Source: Bacteroidales bacterium (GTDB taxonomy: Bacteria; Bacteroidota; Bacteroidia; Bacteroidales; UBA3663). Taken from it: a DNA stretch of 57,053 nt. The translations under genes were made by a program, and so were the position numbers. The stretch is from NCBI GenBank assembly GCA_017561935.1, contig JAFZBE010000053.1, forward strand, positions 1 through 57,053. Direction: 5' to 3'. Numbering within the stretch: the stretch's first letter is position 1; every line of letters begins with the position of its first letter. Below are positions 34,637 to 43,607 of the stretch, one piece after another. The notes under the pieces are model-generated. The model had not been told where the DNA came from. It did not search any database and saw only the letters and a list, made by a program, of their open reading frames with translations.

Positions 34637-36142
34637 ATGCAAAGGATAGTATTGTCAATCGCAGCCCTATTGTTAAGCTTCCTTGGAGTTCACGCCCTCG
34701 AATTGCCTGAGATCATCGGCAACAACATGATGCTGCAACAGCATACCTCCGCCCGCCTCTGGGGTTGGGCCAAGGGCGGTTCACCCGTCGAGGTAACTGT
34801 ATCGTGGAATAGCGAGACCTATCGCGCCACCGCCGACAAGCAGACAGGACGCTGGGAACTGAATATCGAGACACCGGCAGCTTCGTACGAACCGCAGAGC
34901 CTCACTATCAAGGGCGACGGCGAAACACGGCGTATCGAGAACGTGCTGATCGGCGAAGTGTGGTTCTGCTCAGGCCAATCGAATATGGAGATGCCGCTTG
35001 GCGGCTTCTGGAACTGCCCCGTCCGAGGTGCCAACGAGGAGATTGCCCTCTCGGGACGTTATCGCCGCAGCATTCGCGTAGCCACCATCGCCAAGAAGGA
35101 TGCCTTGGAACCTCAGGACCGCGTGCCTGGAGGCTGGAAGGTGTGTGAACCGCAGAATGCGGGCAGTTTCTCGGCCTGCGGCTACTTCTTTGCACAGACA
35201 TTGACCGAGATACTCGACGTTCCCGTGGGCATCATCAACTGCTCGTGGGGCGGCAGCTGCGTGGAGGGATGGTTGCCCAAGGAGATTCTGCTCACCTATC
35301 ATGACGGCTTGACACCGACTGGCGATGCCGACTATCTCCGCAAGATGGTGATGTTCAATGGTATGCTCAATCCCTTGGCCGGCTACACCGTGAAGGGCTT
35401 CCTTTGGAACCAGGGCGAATCGAACATGGGGCGCGAGAAGGAGTATATCGACCGCTTCAAGACCATGGTACGCCTTTGGCGCAAGATGTGGCGACAGGGA
35501 GATGACCCGTTGCCAATCTATACTGTCGAGTTGCCCGGCTATAGCTATGGCGATGTCGATGGCACCGATTGTGCTCGTTTCCGTGCCGCCCAACACCAGA
35601 TTGCCCACGAACTGGAGAACTGCGGCTGCGTTTCGACCAACGACCTTATTCTTCCCTACGAGGCCGAACAGATACACGGCTGCCGCAAGAAGGAGATCGG
35701 ACAGCGCCTCGCCTACATGGCTGCCACGCGCGATTATGGCATCCAGGGCATTCATGCCGAAGCTCCCGAATTTGTGCGCATGAAGACCATCGAAGTGGCC
35801 ACCAAGGACCTCAACGTAGTGGCTGGTTCAGCTGTGGCGGCCAATCCCAACGATAAGGGGCAGATCGTATGTCTTTATTTTACGAACCTCACCGAGGGTG
35901 TCGATCGCATGTTCGACATCGAGGGCTTTGAGGCAGCCGGTGCCGATGGCGTCTGGCACAAAGCTACAGTTTGGGCCGAAAACGGCTGGAGCGACCCCGA
36001 ATACGGAGGCTGCTTCCTGAAACTTATCTGTCCCGAAGCTGGCAGAGTGAAGAACGTTCGCTACAACTATCATAACTTCACCACCTCACAACTGCACAAC
36101 TGCTTCGGCCTGCCCGTAGTGCCCTTCACCACAGCTAACTGA
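34637..36142 (+). CDS. Sialate O-acetylesterase-like SGNH esterase, exported
   Basis: This 501-residue carbohydrate esterase has a signal peptide (residues 1-20) and a beta-sandwich start (ISGNxMMLQQHTSARLWGWA type). The catalytic block is FCSGQSNMEMPL (Ser near 115), a second block is WNQGESNMGREKEY, and the late block EQIHGCRKKEIGQRLAYMA probably supplies the histidine. In polysaccharide loci this family commonly removes acetyl groups from plant glycans, so with GH5 and CE7 next door the likely substrate is acetylated mannan. It precedes the GH5 gene by 8 nt. Confidence 0.85.
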   Translation: MQRIVLSIAALLLSFLGVHALELPEIIGNNMMLQQHTSARLWGWAKGGSPVEVTVSWNSETYRATADKQTGRWELNIETPAASYEPQSLTIKGDGETRRIENVLIGEVWFCSGQSNMEMPLGGFWNCPVRGANEEIALSGRYRRSIRVATIAKKDALEPQDRVPGGWKVCEPQNAGSFSACGYFFAQTLTEILDVPVGIINCSWGGSCVEGWLPKEILLTYHDGLTPTGDADYLRKMVMFNGMLNPLAGYTVKGFLWNQGESNMGREKEYIDRFKTMVRLWRKMWRQGDDPLPIYTVELPGYSYGDVDGTDCARFRAAQHQIAHELENCGCVSTNDLILPYEAEQIHGCRKKEIGQRLAYMAATRDYGIQGIHAEAPEFVRMKTIEVATKDLNVVAGSAVAANPNDKGQIVCLYFTNLTEGVDRMFDIEGFEAAGADGVWHKATVWAENGWSDPEYGGCFLKLICPEAGRVKNVRYNYHNFTTSQLHNCFGLPVVPFTTAN

Positions 36143-36150
36143 AAACGGAC

Positions 36151-37524
36151 ATGAAAAAGCTATTATTCTGCCTTTCTCTGTTTGCGCTGCTTGTTTCATG
36201 CACAAGGCCACAGGAAGAAACTCCGTTTGTGACTGTTCGTGACGGCAAGTTCTTCCAAGGCGGCAAGGAATACCGCTACGTGGGCACCAACTTCTGGTAT
36301 GGCGCCATCCTCGGCTCAACGGGGCGCGGCGGCAACCGCCCACGTCTTGTCGAGGAACTTGACGACATGAAGGCCGTGGGCATCGACAACGTCCGCGTCC
36401 TCGTGGGTGGCGATGGGCGTGAAGGCATCCCTTCGCATATCTCTCCCAAATTGCAGATCGAGCCTGGCTTATATAATGACACCATCCTCGAAGGTCTTGA
36501 CTATATGATGGTGGAACTCGAGAAACGTCAGATGAAAGCCGTGCTCTACTTCAACAATGCCTGGGAGTGGTCGGGCGGCTACGGTGCCTATCTCGACTGG
36601 GTAGGCTATACAGGCGACGTGATGAGTTCGAAGGAACCAGGCAAGATGGTGCACTTCGACCACACTCCCGTACCCAGTTACGATGGCTGGTGGGAGTACA
36701 TGCAGTATGTGTCAGCGTTTGTCCTCAACGATTCGGCCAAGGCTTTGGCAGCCAACCATGTGCGTTACATCGTGAGCCGTACGAACTCCATCACCGGCAA
36801 GCCCTACACCGAGTCTCCTGCCCTGATGGCTTGGGAAATTGCCAACGAGCCCCGCTGTTTTGCCGACGATTCGCTCCACAAGACCAAGTTCGTTGAGTGG
36901 ATCGATGAGCAATCCCGCCTCATCAAGAGCCTCGACCCCAATCACCTCGTCACCACGGGCTCCGAGGGTTATCATGGCTGTCAGGACGACTACGAGCTCT
37001 TCAACTCTATCCACACCCTGCCGAACATCGATTACGCATGCATCCACATCTGGCCCAACAATTGGGGCTGGCTCGGACAGTTCAACCAAAACTATGACGC
37101 CGATAAGACGATTGCCGAAGACACCCCCGATCCCATCGTCGAACGTGTGCAGGCAGCCTGCGACTCCACATTAGATTATATACGCAATGCGTACAAGTAC
37201 ATGAGCGCAGCAGGTCGTCCCATGGTGCTTGAGGAGTTCGGCTATCCGCGCGACCGCTTCGTCTTCACGCCCGGTTCACCCACCCAAGGACGCGATGCCT
37301 ACTATCGTTATGTCTTCTCCATCATCCGCGATTCGGGCATGATAGCTGGCTGCAACTTCTGGGGCTGGGGAGGCCGTGCCAATGTCAGAAACATCATTTG
37401 GCAACCTTATGACGACTATGTTTGCGACCCTGCCCAAGAGGAACAAGGCCTCAACTCCGTCTTTGCCTGCGACACCACCACGCTCCAGATGATCAAGGAG
37501 CTCAACACGGAAATCAACAAATAG
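36151..37524 (+). CDS. GH5-type endo-beta-mannanase, lipoprotein
   Basis: This 457-residue (beta/alpha)8 hydrolase has a lipobox (LLVSC, residues 13-17). The N-terminal block EYRYVGTNFWYGAILG is typical of subfamily GH5_7 mannanases. The acid/base glutamate is in WEIANEPRCF (about 234), and the nucleophile glutamate is in VLEEFGYPRD (about 362). HIWPNNWGW lies between them. It should cut beta-1,4-mannan or glucomannan internally at the cell surface or in the periplasm. Subfamily assignment is by eye. It lies in one unit with the esterases. Confidence 0.85.
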   Translation: MKKLLFCLSLFALLVSCTRPQEETPFVTVRDGKFFQGGKEYRYVGTNFWYGAILGSTGRGGNRPRLVEELDDMKAVGIDNVRVLVGGDGREGIPSHISPKLQIEPGLYNDTILEGLDYMMVELEKRQMKAVLYFNNAWEWSGGYGAYLDWVGYTGDVMSSKEPGKMVHFDHTPVPSYDGWWEYMQYVSAFVLNDSAKALAANHVRYIVSRTNSITGKPYTESPALMAWEIANEPRCFADDSLHKTKFVEWIDEQSRLIKSLDPNHLVTTGSEGYHGCQDDYELFNSIHTLPNIDYACIHIWPNNWGWLGQFNQNYDADKTIAEDTPDPIVERVQAACDSTLDYIRNAYKYMSAAGRPMVLEEFGYPRDRFVFTPGSPTQGRDAYYRYVFSIIRDSGMIAGCNFWGWGGRANVRNIIWQPYDDYVCDPAQEEQGLNSVFACDTTTLQMIKELNTEINK

Positions 37525-37551
37525 GTCATAGCCATTATCGCCCTCAAATAT

Positions 37552-38838
37552 ATGAAAAAAATCACAGCGCTGAGTTTAGGCATGCTCTCATTGGTCTTGC
37601 AGGCACAGCCCAAGGTCACGCTCGAAGGCGAGGACTGGGTGTGGTATGCTCCCGATTCGCCGGAATTGACATTCTCCATCAAGGACTCGCTGCTCAATCC
37701 ATTGGACGACATCATCACGGTGCGTATCGCCACCGACACGCAGCTACCCGTCTGTGTGATTTCGCAAAAAGTCAGCATAGCTAAAGGCGACAGTGCGCGT
37801 TTCTCCATCAACCCTTGTATCGCCAAACCTGGCTTCTATCATGTCTTTGTCGAAGCAGGTGGCCAAAACATCGTCGATAATGCCTACGAGCAATGGGGTG
37901 GTCAGGGACACCGACCATTCTACGTTATAGGCTATGAACCCGAAAACATTGTATCGCTGCCCGATGCTCAGCCCGACTTCCAGGAATTCTGGGACGAGGC
38001 CCGCGCCGAACTTGCCGCCGTGCCTCTCCAACCGCAGGTCAAGGAAATGAAGGACAAGAGTTCAAAACGAAAGAAAGTGTATTCGGCCAAGGTGCTCAGC
38101 ATCGATAATGATACGGTGCAGGTCTATTATACCGTGCCCACCACCACCGACAGCGATGCCCGGTTCCCGATGCACGTGCTCTTCTTGGGCTACAACAGCG
38201 ACATCTGGGACCTTGACACCGAAGACCAGGAATATATTGAAGCTATCGTCAGTGTGCGCGGACAAGGGCAGAACAAGCCTCACAACCGCTATGGCGACTG
38301 GATACAATATGGCCTCGAAAGCCCCGCCACCTATTATTATCGCGGAGCCTACCTCGACTGCATCCGTGGTATCGATTACCTATGCTCCCTGCCACAAGCC
38401 GACACCCGTAACATCTTCGTCGAAGGAGGCAGCCAGGGCGGAGCATGCAGCATGGCTGTCGCAGCCCTCGACCACCGCATCACAGCAGCCGCCGTCTATA
38501 TCACGTTCATGAGCGACTTCCCCGATTACTTCCAGATCGTACGCTGGCCAGCCGAACCTATTGAAGCCAAACAGCATGATCTTGGCATGGGCGACACCGA
38601 AATGCTGCGCGTGATGAGCTACTTCGACATCAAGAATCTGGCACGCTGGATCGAATGTCCCGTCTATATGGCCATAGGACTGCAAGATCCCACCTGCCCA
38701 CCACACACCAACTTCTCGGGGTTCAACCTCGTGAGGTCTCCAAAACAATACCGCATCTTCCGCAATTACGGCCATCATGTCGATTACGACATCTGGAATC
38801 CCACGATGTGGGAATGGTTCGCACGCTGGAGAAGATAA
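37552..38838 (+). CDS. Acetylxylan esterase / cephalosporin-C deacetylase family (CE7), exported
   Basis: This 428-residue alpha/beta hydrolase has a signal peptide (1-18, ending LQAQ) and an extra N-terminal beta domain (about 20-110). The CE7 core carries SVRGQGQNK, VEGGSQGGACS (Ser near 294), GLQDPTCPP (Asp near 380) and YGHHVDY (His near 409). It should remove acetyl groups from oligosaccharides, complementing the first esterase. It starts 27 nt after the GH5 gene. Confidence 0.88.
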   Translation: MKKITALSLGMLSLVLQAQPKVTLEGEDWVWYAPDSPELTFSIKDSLLNPLDDIITVRIATDTQLPVCVISQKVSIAKGDSARFSINPCIAKPGFYHVFVEAGGQNIVDNAYEQWGGQGHRPFYVIGYEPENIVSLPDAQPDFQEFWDEARAELAAVPLQPQVKEMKDKSSKRKKVYSAKVLSIDNDTVQVYYTVPTTTDSDARFPMHVLFLGYNSDIWDLDTEDQEYIEAIVSVRGQGQNKPHNRYGDWIQYGLESPATYYYRGAYLDCIRGIDYLCSLPQADTRNIFVEGGSQGGACSMAVAALDHRITAAAVYITFMSDFPDYFQIVRWPAEPIEAKQHDLGMGDTEMLRVMSYFDIKNLARWIECPVYMAIGLQDPTCPPHTNFSGFNLVRSPKQYRIFRNYGHHVDYDIWNPTMWEWFARWRR

Positions 38839-38840
38839 TG

Positions 38841-38886
38841 ACGGTTCATGGTTAATGGTTCATGGTTAATGATTAATGATTTATGG
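38841..38886. repeat. GGTTAAT/GGTTCAT minisatellite at the chorismatase-like gene start
   Basis: Six degenerate 7- to 10-bp units (GGTTCATGGTTAAT and decay products) run from the CE7 stop to the ATG at 38883. Several units contain ATG, so the translation start could shift between them. Confidence 0.75.
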
Positions 38887-40034
38887 TTTTTGAAAAAATA
38901 GAATTCGACCAAATACGGGCCTGGGCACAAGTAGCTACCTTTGCCCCACTCCACGGCGTATGTGAACGTCACATCCTGCTGCACCTCCAGAAAAGCCTCT
39001 TTCGTTTCGAGGCCCAAATGGAGATGATCCAAAAAGCATATAACTTATTACTCAAAAAGTTCCCCGTCGCAAAAGTCATCATGCGACGCTATCTGCTCAG
39101 CGACATTGCCAACCAAGCGCCTATTCTCCGTGCACAACTGCAGCGCGAAGGCAACGAGCAGGGAGCACTTTCGATAATCGGACAACCACCCCTCGACGGC
39201 ACCAAGCTCGCCTTATGGATATATATGGCCGAAGGTGTCGAAGTGTCTGCCTCCGAAAACCTCACCGTCACCTTCCACAATGGCTATCGACATTATTGGA
39301 GCACCAACTGGCAATCGACTTCAGGAGGCTCCAACTCACAGACGCGTGAGATTCTCGAAGGCTATGAAGCGCAGCTCCGCCATGCCGACCTCAACATCGC
39401 CGACCATTGCCTGCGCACCTGGCTGTTCATCCGTGATGTCGATACCAACTACAAGGGAATGGTCGAAGCGCGCTGCAACAACTTTACCATGCAACGCCTC
39501 ACCCCCGATACACACTACATTGCCAGTACCGGCATCGGCGGACAGCCCATCACCACACAAAGCCGCGTGCAGATGGATGCCTACGCAGCACAAGGATTAC
39601 AACCCGAACAGCAGCGATACCTTTATGCTCCCACTCATCTCAATCCCACCTACCAATATGGCGTGACCTTCGAACGCGGCACCGCCATCCAATATGGCGA
39701 CCGTCGGCACCTGCTCATCAGCGGCACAGCCAGCATCAACAATAAGGGTGAAGTGATTCATTTGGGCGATGTCAAGGCGCAGGCAGCCCGTATGCTCGAA
39801 AATATTGAAACCCTGCTCCTCGAAGGCGGGGCCTCGCTCGACGACGTTGCCCAGGCAATAATCTATCTGCGCGACGTTGCCGATTACGACTTGGTTAACC
39901 AGTATCTCGCCGAACGTCTGCCCAAGATGCCGTTTGTCATAACATTGGCACCTGTCTGCCGTCCTGCCTGGCTCATCGAAATGGAGTGCATCGCCATCAT
40001 TCCAGCAACCGATGCAAGATACAATAACTTCTAA
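38883..40034 (+). CDS. Chorismatase (FkbO/Hyg5)-like protein with Rid-type C-terminal domain
   Basis: The 383 residues end in a YjgF/Rid-like domain (about 255-375, including LLISGTASINNKGEVIHLGD and IIYLRDVADYDLVNQY). The middle block LRTWLFIRDVDTNYKGMVEARC (split near 180-201) resembles the conserved part of chorismatases, which split chorismate to hydroxybenzoate or dihydroxy derivatives. Whether it has that activity is uncertain. Such proteins are usually annotated only as Rid family in Bacteroidales. It has no signal peptide, so it is cytosolic. It lies between the CE7 esterase and SusC, where it has no obvious job in glycan use. A minisatellite abuts its start. Confidence 0.6.
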   Translation: MVFEKIEFDQIRAWAQVATFAPLHGVCERHILLHLQKSLFRFEAQMEMIQKAYNLLLKKFPVAKVIMRRYLLSDIANQAPILRAQLQREGNEQGALSIIGQPPLDGTKLALWIYMAEGVEVSASENLTVTFHNGYRHYWSTNWQSTSGGSNSQTREILEGYEAQLRHADLNIADHCLRTWLFIRDVDTNYKGMVEARCNNFTMQRLTPDTHYIASTGIGGQPITTQSRVQMDAYAAQGLQPEQQRYLYAPTHLNPTYQYGVTFERGTAIQYGDRRHLLISGTASINNKGEVIHLGDVKAQAARMLENIETLLLEGGASLDDVAQAIIYLRDVADYDLVNQYLAERLPKMPFVITLAPVCRPAWLIEMECIAIIPATDARYNNF

Positions 40035-40180
40035 TATTTCGAATCATAGAGAAGAGAATTTCGCTTTCTAAATTGTATTATTTTTGCAATAAATTTGCAC
40101 ACGGTTTACAAGATTGTTAAAATTGTTAAAACAAAATGTTAAATCTATAATTTCCCCGCTTAATTGTTATTAAAAACATC

Positions 40181-40188
40181 TATCTTTG
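40181..40188 (+). promoter_or_regulatory. -7 box upstream of susC-like gene
   Basis: TATCTTTG lies 78 bases before the SusC start, in an AT-rich leader. No TTTG is found at the usual distance, so an activator may be needed. A second candidate -7 box (TATTTTTG) lies at 40079-40086. The rest of 40035-40265 shows repeated TTGTTAAAA but no gene. Confidence 0.5.
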
Positions 40189-40265
40189 CAACGTTTTTTG
40201 AATCCTGCACGCATAAAACGCATAGCACGCATAAAACTAACATATTTAACTAAATTTACCAATCA

Positions 40266-43200
40266 ATGAGCAAAACAAGAAAAACTTGGCTTGCAGCAGG
40301 TATCACCTTGCTGCTTGTTAGTGGTGCTCCTGGATTTGTAGCCCCGGATCTGATGCAGACTGTCGAGGCACAAAGTCGGAAGATTACCGGTACTGTTGTT
40401 GACGAATTTGGTGATCCGGTCATCGGTGCCAACGTTCGTGTCAAAGGTACTACCAATGGTGCCGTCACCGACATCGACGGCCAGTTCTCATTGGATACTC
40501 CCGTTGGTTCTGATCTCGAAATCAGCTTTATCGGTTATGTATCCGAGTCAGTCAAGGCCGCTCCTGGCATGACAGTTACACTTCGCGAGGACAGCCAGTC
40601 ACTCGAAGATGTGGTTGTAGTAGGTTACGGCACACAGAAGAAAAAGCTCGTCACCGGTGCCACCGTGCAGGTGAAGGGCGAGGACATTGCCAAGCTGAAC
40701 ACCAGCAACGCACTGACCGCCATGCAGGCCACCACACCTGGTGTGAACATCACCCAGAGTTCGACCCAGCCAGGTCAGGGCTTCAAGGTGAATGTGCGTG
40801 GTCTCGGCACCGTCAACGGTGCGTCACCACTCCTCATCATCGACGGCGTGAATGCAGGCACAGCTGACAATGGTCTCAACGGCCTCAACCCCAACGAAAT
40901 CGAGAGCATCGACGTGCTGAAGGATGCCGCATCGGCAGCCATCTACGGTGCACGTGCCGCCAACGGCGTTATTCTCGTGACCACCAAGCAGGGCAAGGCA
41001 GGCAAGGTTACCGTACAATACGACGGCTTTGTAGGCTGGTCCAATCCCTACAAGCGTCCCGCCACGCTGAATGCAAAGGACTATATGCAGGTCATCAACG
41101 AGACGATGTTCAACTACTCAGGCAATGCTCCCGTCTGGAACACTATCGTTCCGCAGCGCATTCTCGACAAGGTGAATGAAGGATGGGAAGGCACCGATTG
41201 GTTTGAGGAATATCGCAACAAGAATGCCATGCAGCACAGCCACGCCCTCAACCTGACGGGTGGTACCGACCGCTCGAAGTTCTCGGTCAGCCTCACTTAT
41301 TCGAACCAGGAGGGTATCATGGGTGCCGAGAAGGCTTCGAACTACGAACGCTTCGGTGGTCGCATCAATTCCGACCACGTCATCTATCGCACCGCTTCGG
41401 GCCGCGACGTTATCAAGTTGGGTGAAAACCTCTCCTACTGGTATCACAACAGCCATTCCCTCGCCGAGAGCAATGGTTACTGGAACATCATGCAGGGTGC
41501 CTATTCGGCTTCTCCACTTGTTGAGCCTTTCGACGAAGAAGGCAATCTCAACGGCTACGTCCCCAATGGCGCCGGTTATAGCACCATGATCTACTCCAAC
41601 CCGCTCAATGGTCTGTACAATGGCCAGTTTGGCGGCATGAACAAGAGTCGTGACTTCGGTGTAGGTGCTACCTTCTACCTCGAGATCGAGCCTATCAAGA
41701 ACCTCAAGTGGCGTGGCTCGATGAACACCGGCTTCAGCGCCGATCACTATCGCAGCTTCACTCAGCCATTCAGCGTGAGCAGCAAAGACTCGAAAGACGC
41801 TTATGAGACTTCGCAGAGCGAGGACCAAGGTGGTAGCCTCACCCTCGAGCACACCCTTTCTTATACCCTTCCCAATCTTGGTGGTCATCACATCGACGTG
41901 ATGGTAGGCCAATCGATGGAGCAGAGCCTCTTCAGCCAGAACATGAGTGTTAATCTTTCCACCAGCTCTTCGGCAGCCGGTTCACTCCTCCTCAATGGCT
42001 GGGATTATGCCATGATGAGCAACTATGAGACCAAGGATGACATCTCTGGCTTCAGCGGTGGTGACTTCAAGCACCAAGTGACTCTCCTTTCGGTTTTCGG
42101 TCGTATCAACTACAACTATAAGGAGAAATATATGCTCACCCTTATTGCTCGTCGTGACGCATCGAGCGAATTCGGCGATGGTAAACGTTCTGGTTTCTTC
42201 CCCTCTGTATCTGCAGGTTGGGTAGTCACCAACGAGAAGTGGGCAGAACCCATCACCTCCTTCATGGACTTTTTCAAGGTTCGTGGCAGCTGGGGACAGA
42301 ACGGCAACTGCCATTCACCAGAAGGTTTCGCCTATCTCTCCAACATCTACTTCTCGCCCACCGCTTATGCCGACTACGGATACAAGTTCTCGAGCGACAA
42401 CAGCTACACCGTCAACGGCAAGTATGTCACCGGTGCCTACGCTTACAACCAGCCTAACCCCGACCTCGGATGGGAGACCTCGCAGCAGCTTGACCTTGGT
42501 TTCGACGCTCGCTTCTTCGGCAGCCGCCTTGGCGTGGCCTTCGACTGGTATCGCAAGGACACCAAGGACTGGATTATCAGAGCTCCTCTCATCGACGTAT
42601 TCGGATATGAGGCTCCTGCCGTTATCAATGGCGGCAAGGTAAGCAATACTGGTTATGAGGTGGCTCTCACCTGGAACGACCATATCACGAAGGATTTCGA
42701 ATATCACATCAACTTCAACTTCGCCACTAATAAGAACGAAGTGAAGCAGCTTGGCACCGCATCGGGCACCATGGGTCAGGAAGTTACTGACGCCATTTTC
42801 GAGAATTCCGGTTATGCCTCTCTCGTCAAGGAAGGTCACCCAATCGGCTACTTCAGTGGTATGACCTACAGCGGCATCTGGCAGAACCAGGCCGAAATCG
42901 ACAATGCTCGTGCAGCAGGCAAGGCCGTGCTTGGCAACGCCCAACCAGGCGATCCCATCTGGGATGACTTCAATGGCGACGGCAGCATCATCTATGCCGA
43001 GGTTGAGGACGGCGGCGACCGCCACGAAATCGGCAACCCGAATCCCGACTATACCATCGGCGCCAATATCGGCTTTGCTTGGAAGGGTCTCGACTTTGCC
43101 GTACAGGGCGCAGGTGCTTTTGGCCAGCAGGTACTCCAGTGTTACCGCACCGCTCTACTTACTAACCCATACGTGAACTATACTACCGACGTATTTGACC

Positions 43201-43544
43201 GCTGGACGGGCGAAGGCACAAACAATGTGCGTCCACGTTATACGTTAAGTGGTGAGGCCAATCAGTGGGTATCAACCCTCTACATGCAGGATGCCGACTA
43301 CTTCAAGATCCAGAACGTAACCATTGGCTACGACATCAAGAAGGTCTGGAAGGCTTGCCCATTCGGCCAACTCCGCATCTATGCACAGGCCCAGAATCTC
43401 TACACCTTCACCAGCTACACCGGTGTTGATCCCGAAATCGGCTCCAACGGCGGCAATGGCGATGGCAACTGGATCTCGGGCATCGACGTAGGTCTCTACC
43501 CTTCCGCTCGCACTTACATCGTAGGTGTCAACATCAAGTTCTAA
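40266..43544 (+). CDS. SusC/RagA family TonB-linked outer-membrane transporter
   Basis: This 1092-residue TonB-dependent barrel imports oligosaccharides with its SusD partner. It has a signal peptide, then a CarboxypepD_reg-like domain (about 40-112, starting ITGTVVDEFGDPVIGANV). The SusC-type linker LEDVVVVGYGTQKKK (about 118-132) and a plug (about 135-235, with NVRGLGT and SIDVLKDAASAAIYGARAANG) come next. The barrel runs to a final aromatic strand (IVGVNIKF). It is followed after 63 nt by the SusD gene. Its neighbours suggest mannan oligosaccharides as cargo. Confidence 0.95.
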   Translation: MSKTRKTWLAAGITLLLVSGAPGFVAPDLMQTVEAQSRKITGTVVDEFGDPVIGANVRVKGTTNGAVTDIDGQFSLDTPVGSDLEISFIGYVSESVKAAPGMTVTLREDSQSLEDVVVVGYGTQKKKLVTGATVQVKGEDIAKLNTSNALTAMQATTPGVNITQSSTQPGQGFKVNVRGLGTVNGASPLLIIDGVNAGTADNGLNGLNPNEIESIDVLKDAASAAIYGARAANGVILVTTKQGKAGKVTVQYDGFVGWSNPYKRPATLNAKDYMQVINETMFNYSGNAPVWNTIVPQRILDKVNEGWEGTDWFEEYRNKNAMQHSHALNLTGGTDRSKFSVSLTYSNQEGIMGAEKASNYERFGGRINSDHVIYRTASGRDVIKLGENLSYWYHNSHSLAESNGYWNIMQGAYSASPLVEPFDEEGNLNGYVPNGAGYSTMIYSNPLNGLYNGQFGGMNKSRDFGVGATFYLEIEPIKNLKWRGSMNTGFSADHYRSFTQPFSVSSKDSKDAYETSQSEDQGGSLTLEHTLSYTLPNLGGHHIDVMVGQSMEQSLFSQNMSVNLSTSSSAAGSLLLNGWDYAMMSNYETKDDISGFSGGDFKHQVTLLSVFGRINYNYKEKYMLTLIARRDASSEFGDGKRSGFFPSVSAGWVVTNEKWAEPITSFMDFFKVRGSWGQNGNCHSPEGFAYLSNIYFSPTAYADYGYKFSSDNSYTVNGKYVTGAYAYNQPNPDLGWETSQQLDLGFDARFFGSRLGVAFDWYRKDTKDWIIRAPLIDVFGYEAPAVINGGKVSNTGYEVALTWNDHITKDFEYHINFNFATNKNEVKQLGTASGTMGQEVTDAIFENSGYASLVKEGHPIGYFSGMTYSGIWQNQAEIDNARAAGKAVLGNAQPGDPIWDDFNGDGSIIYAEVEDGGDRHEIGNPNPDYTIGANIGFAWKGLDFAVQGAGAFGQQVLQCYRTALLTNPYVNYTTDVFDRWTGEGTNNVRPRYTLSGEANQWVSTLYMQDADYFKIQNVTIGYDIKKVWKACPFGQLRIYAQAQNLYTFTSYTGVDPEIGSNGGNGDGNWISGIDVGLYPSARTYIVGVNIKF

Positions 43545-43607
43545 TTATTGATTAGACAGAATGATATGTAATTATTGGTAATTTGAATTAATAATTAGAT
43601 TAAAGAT

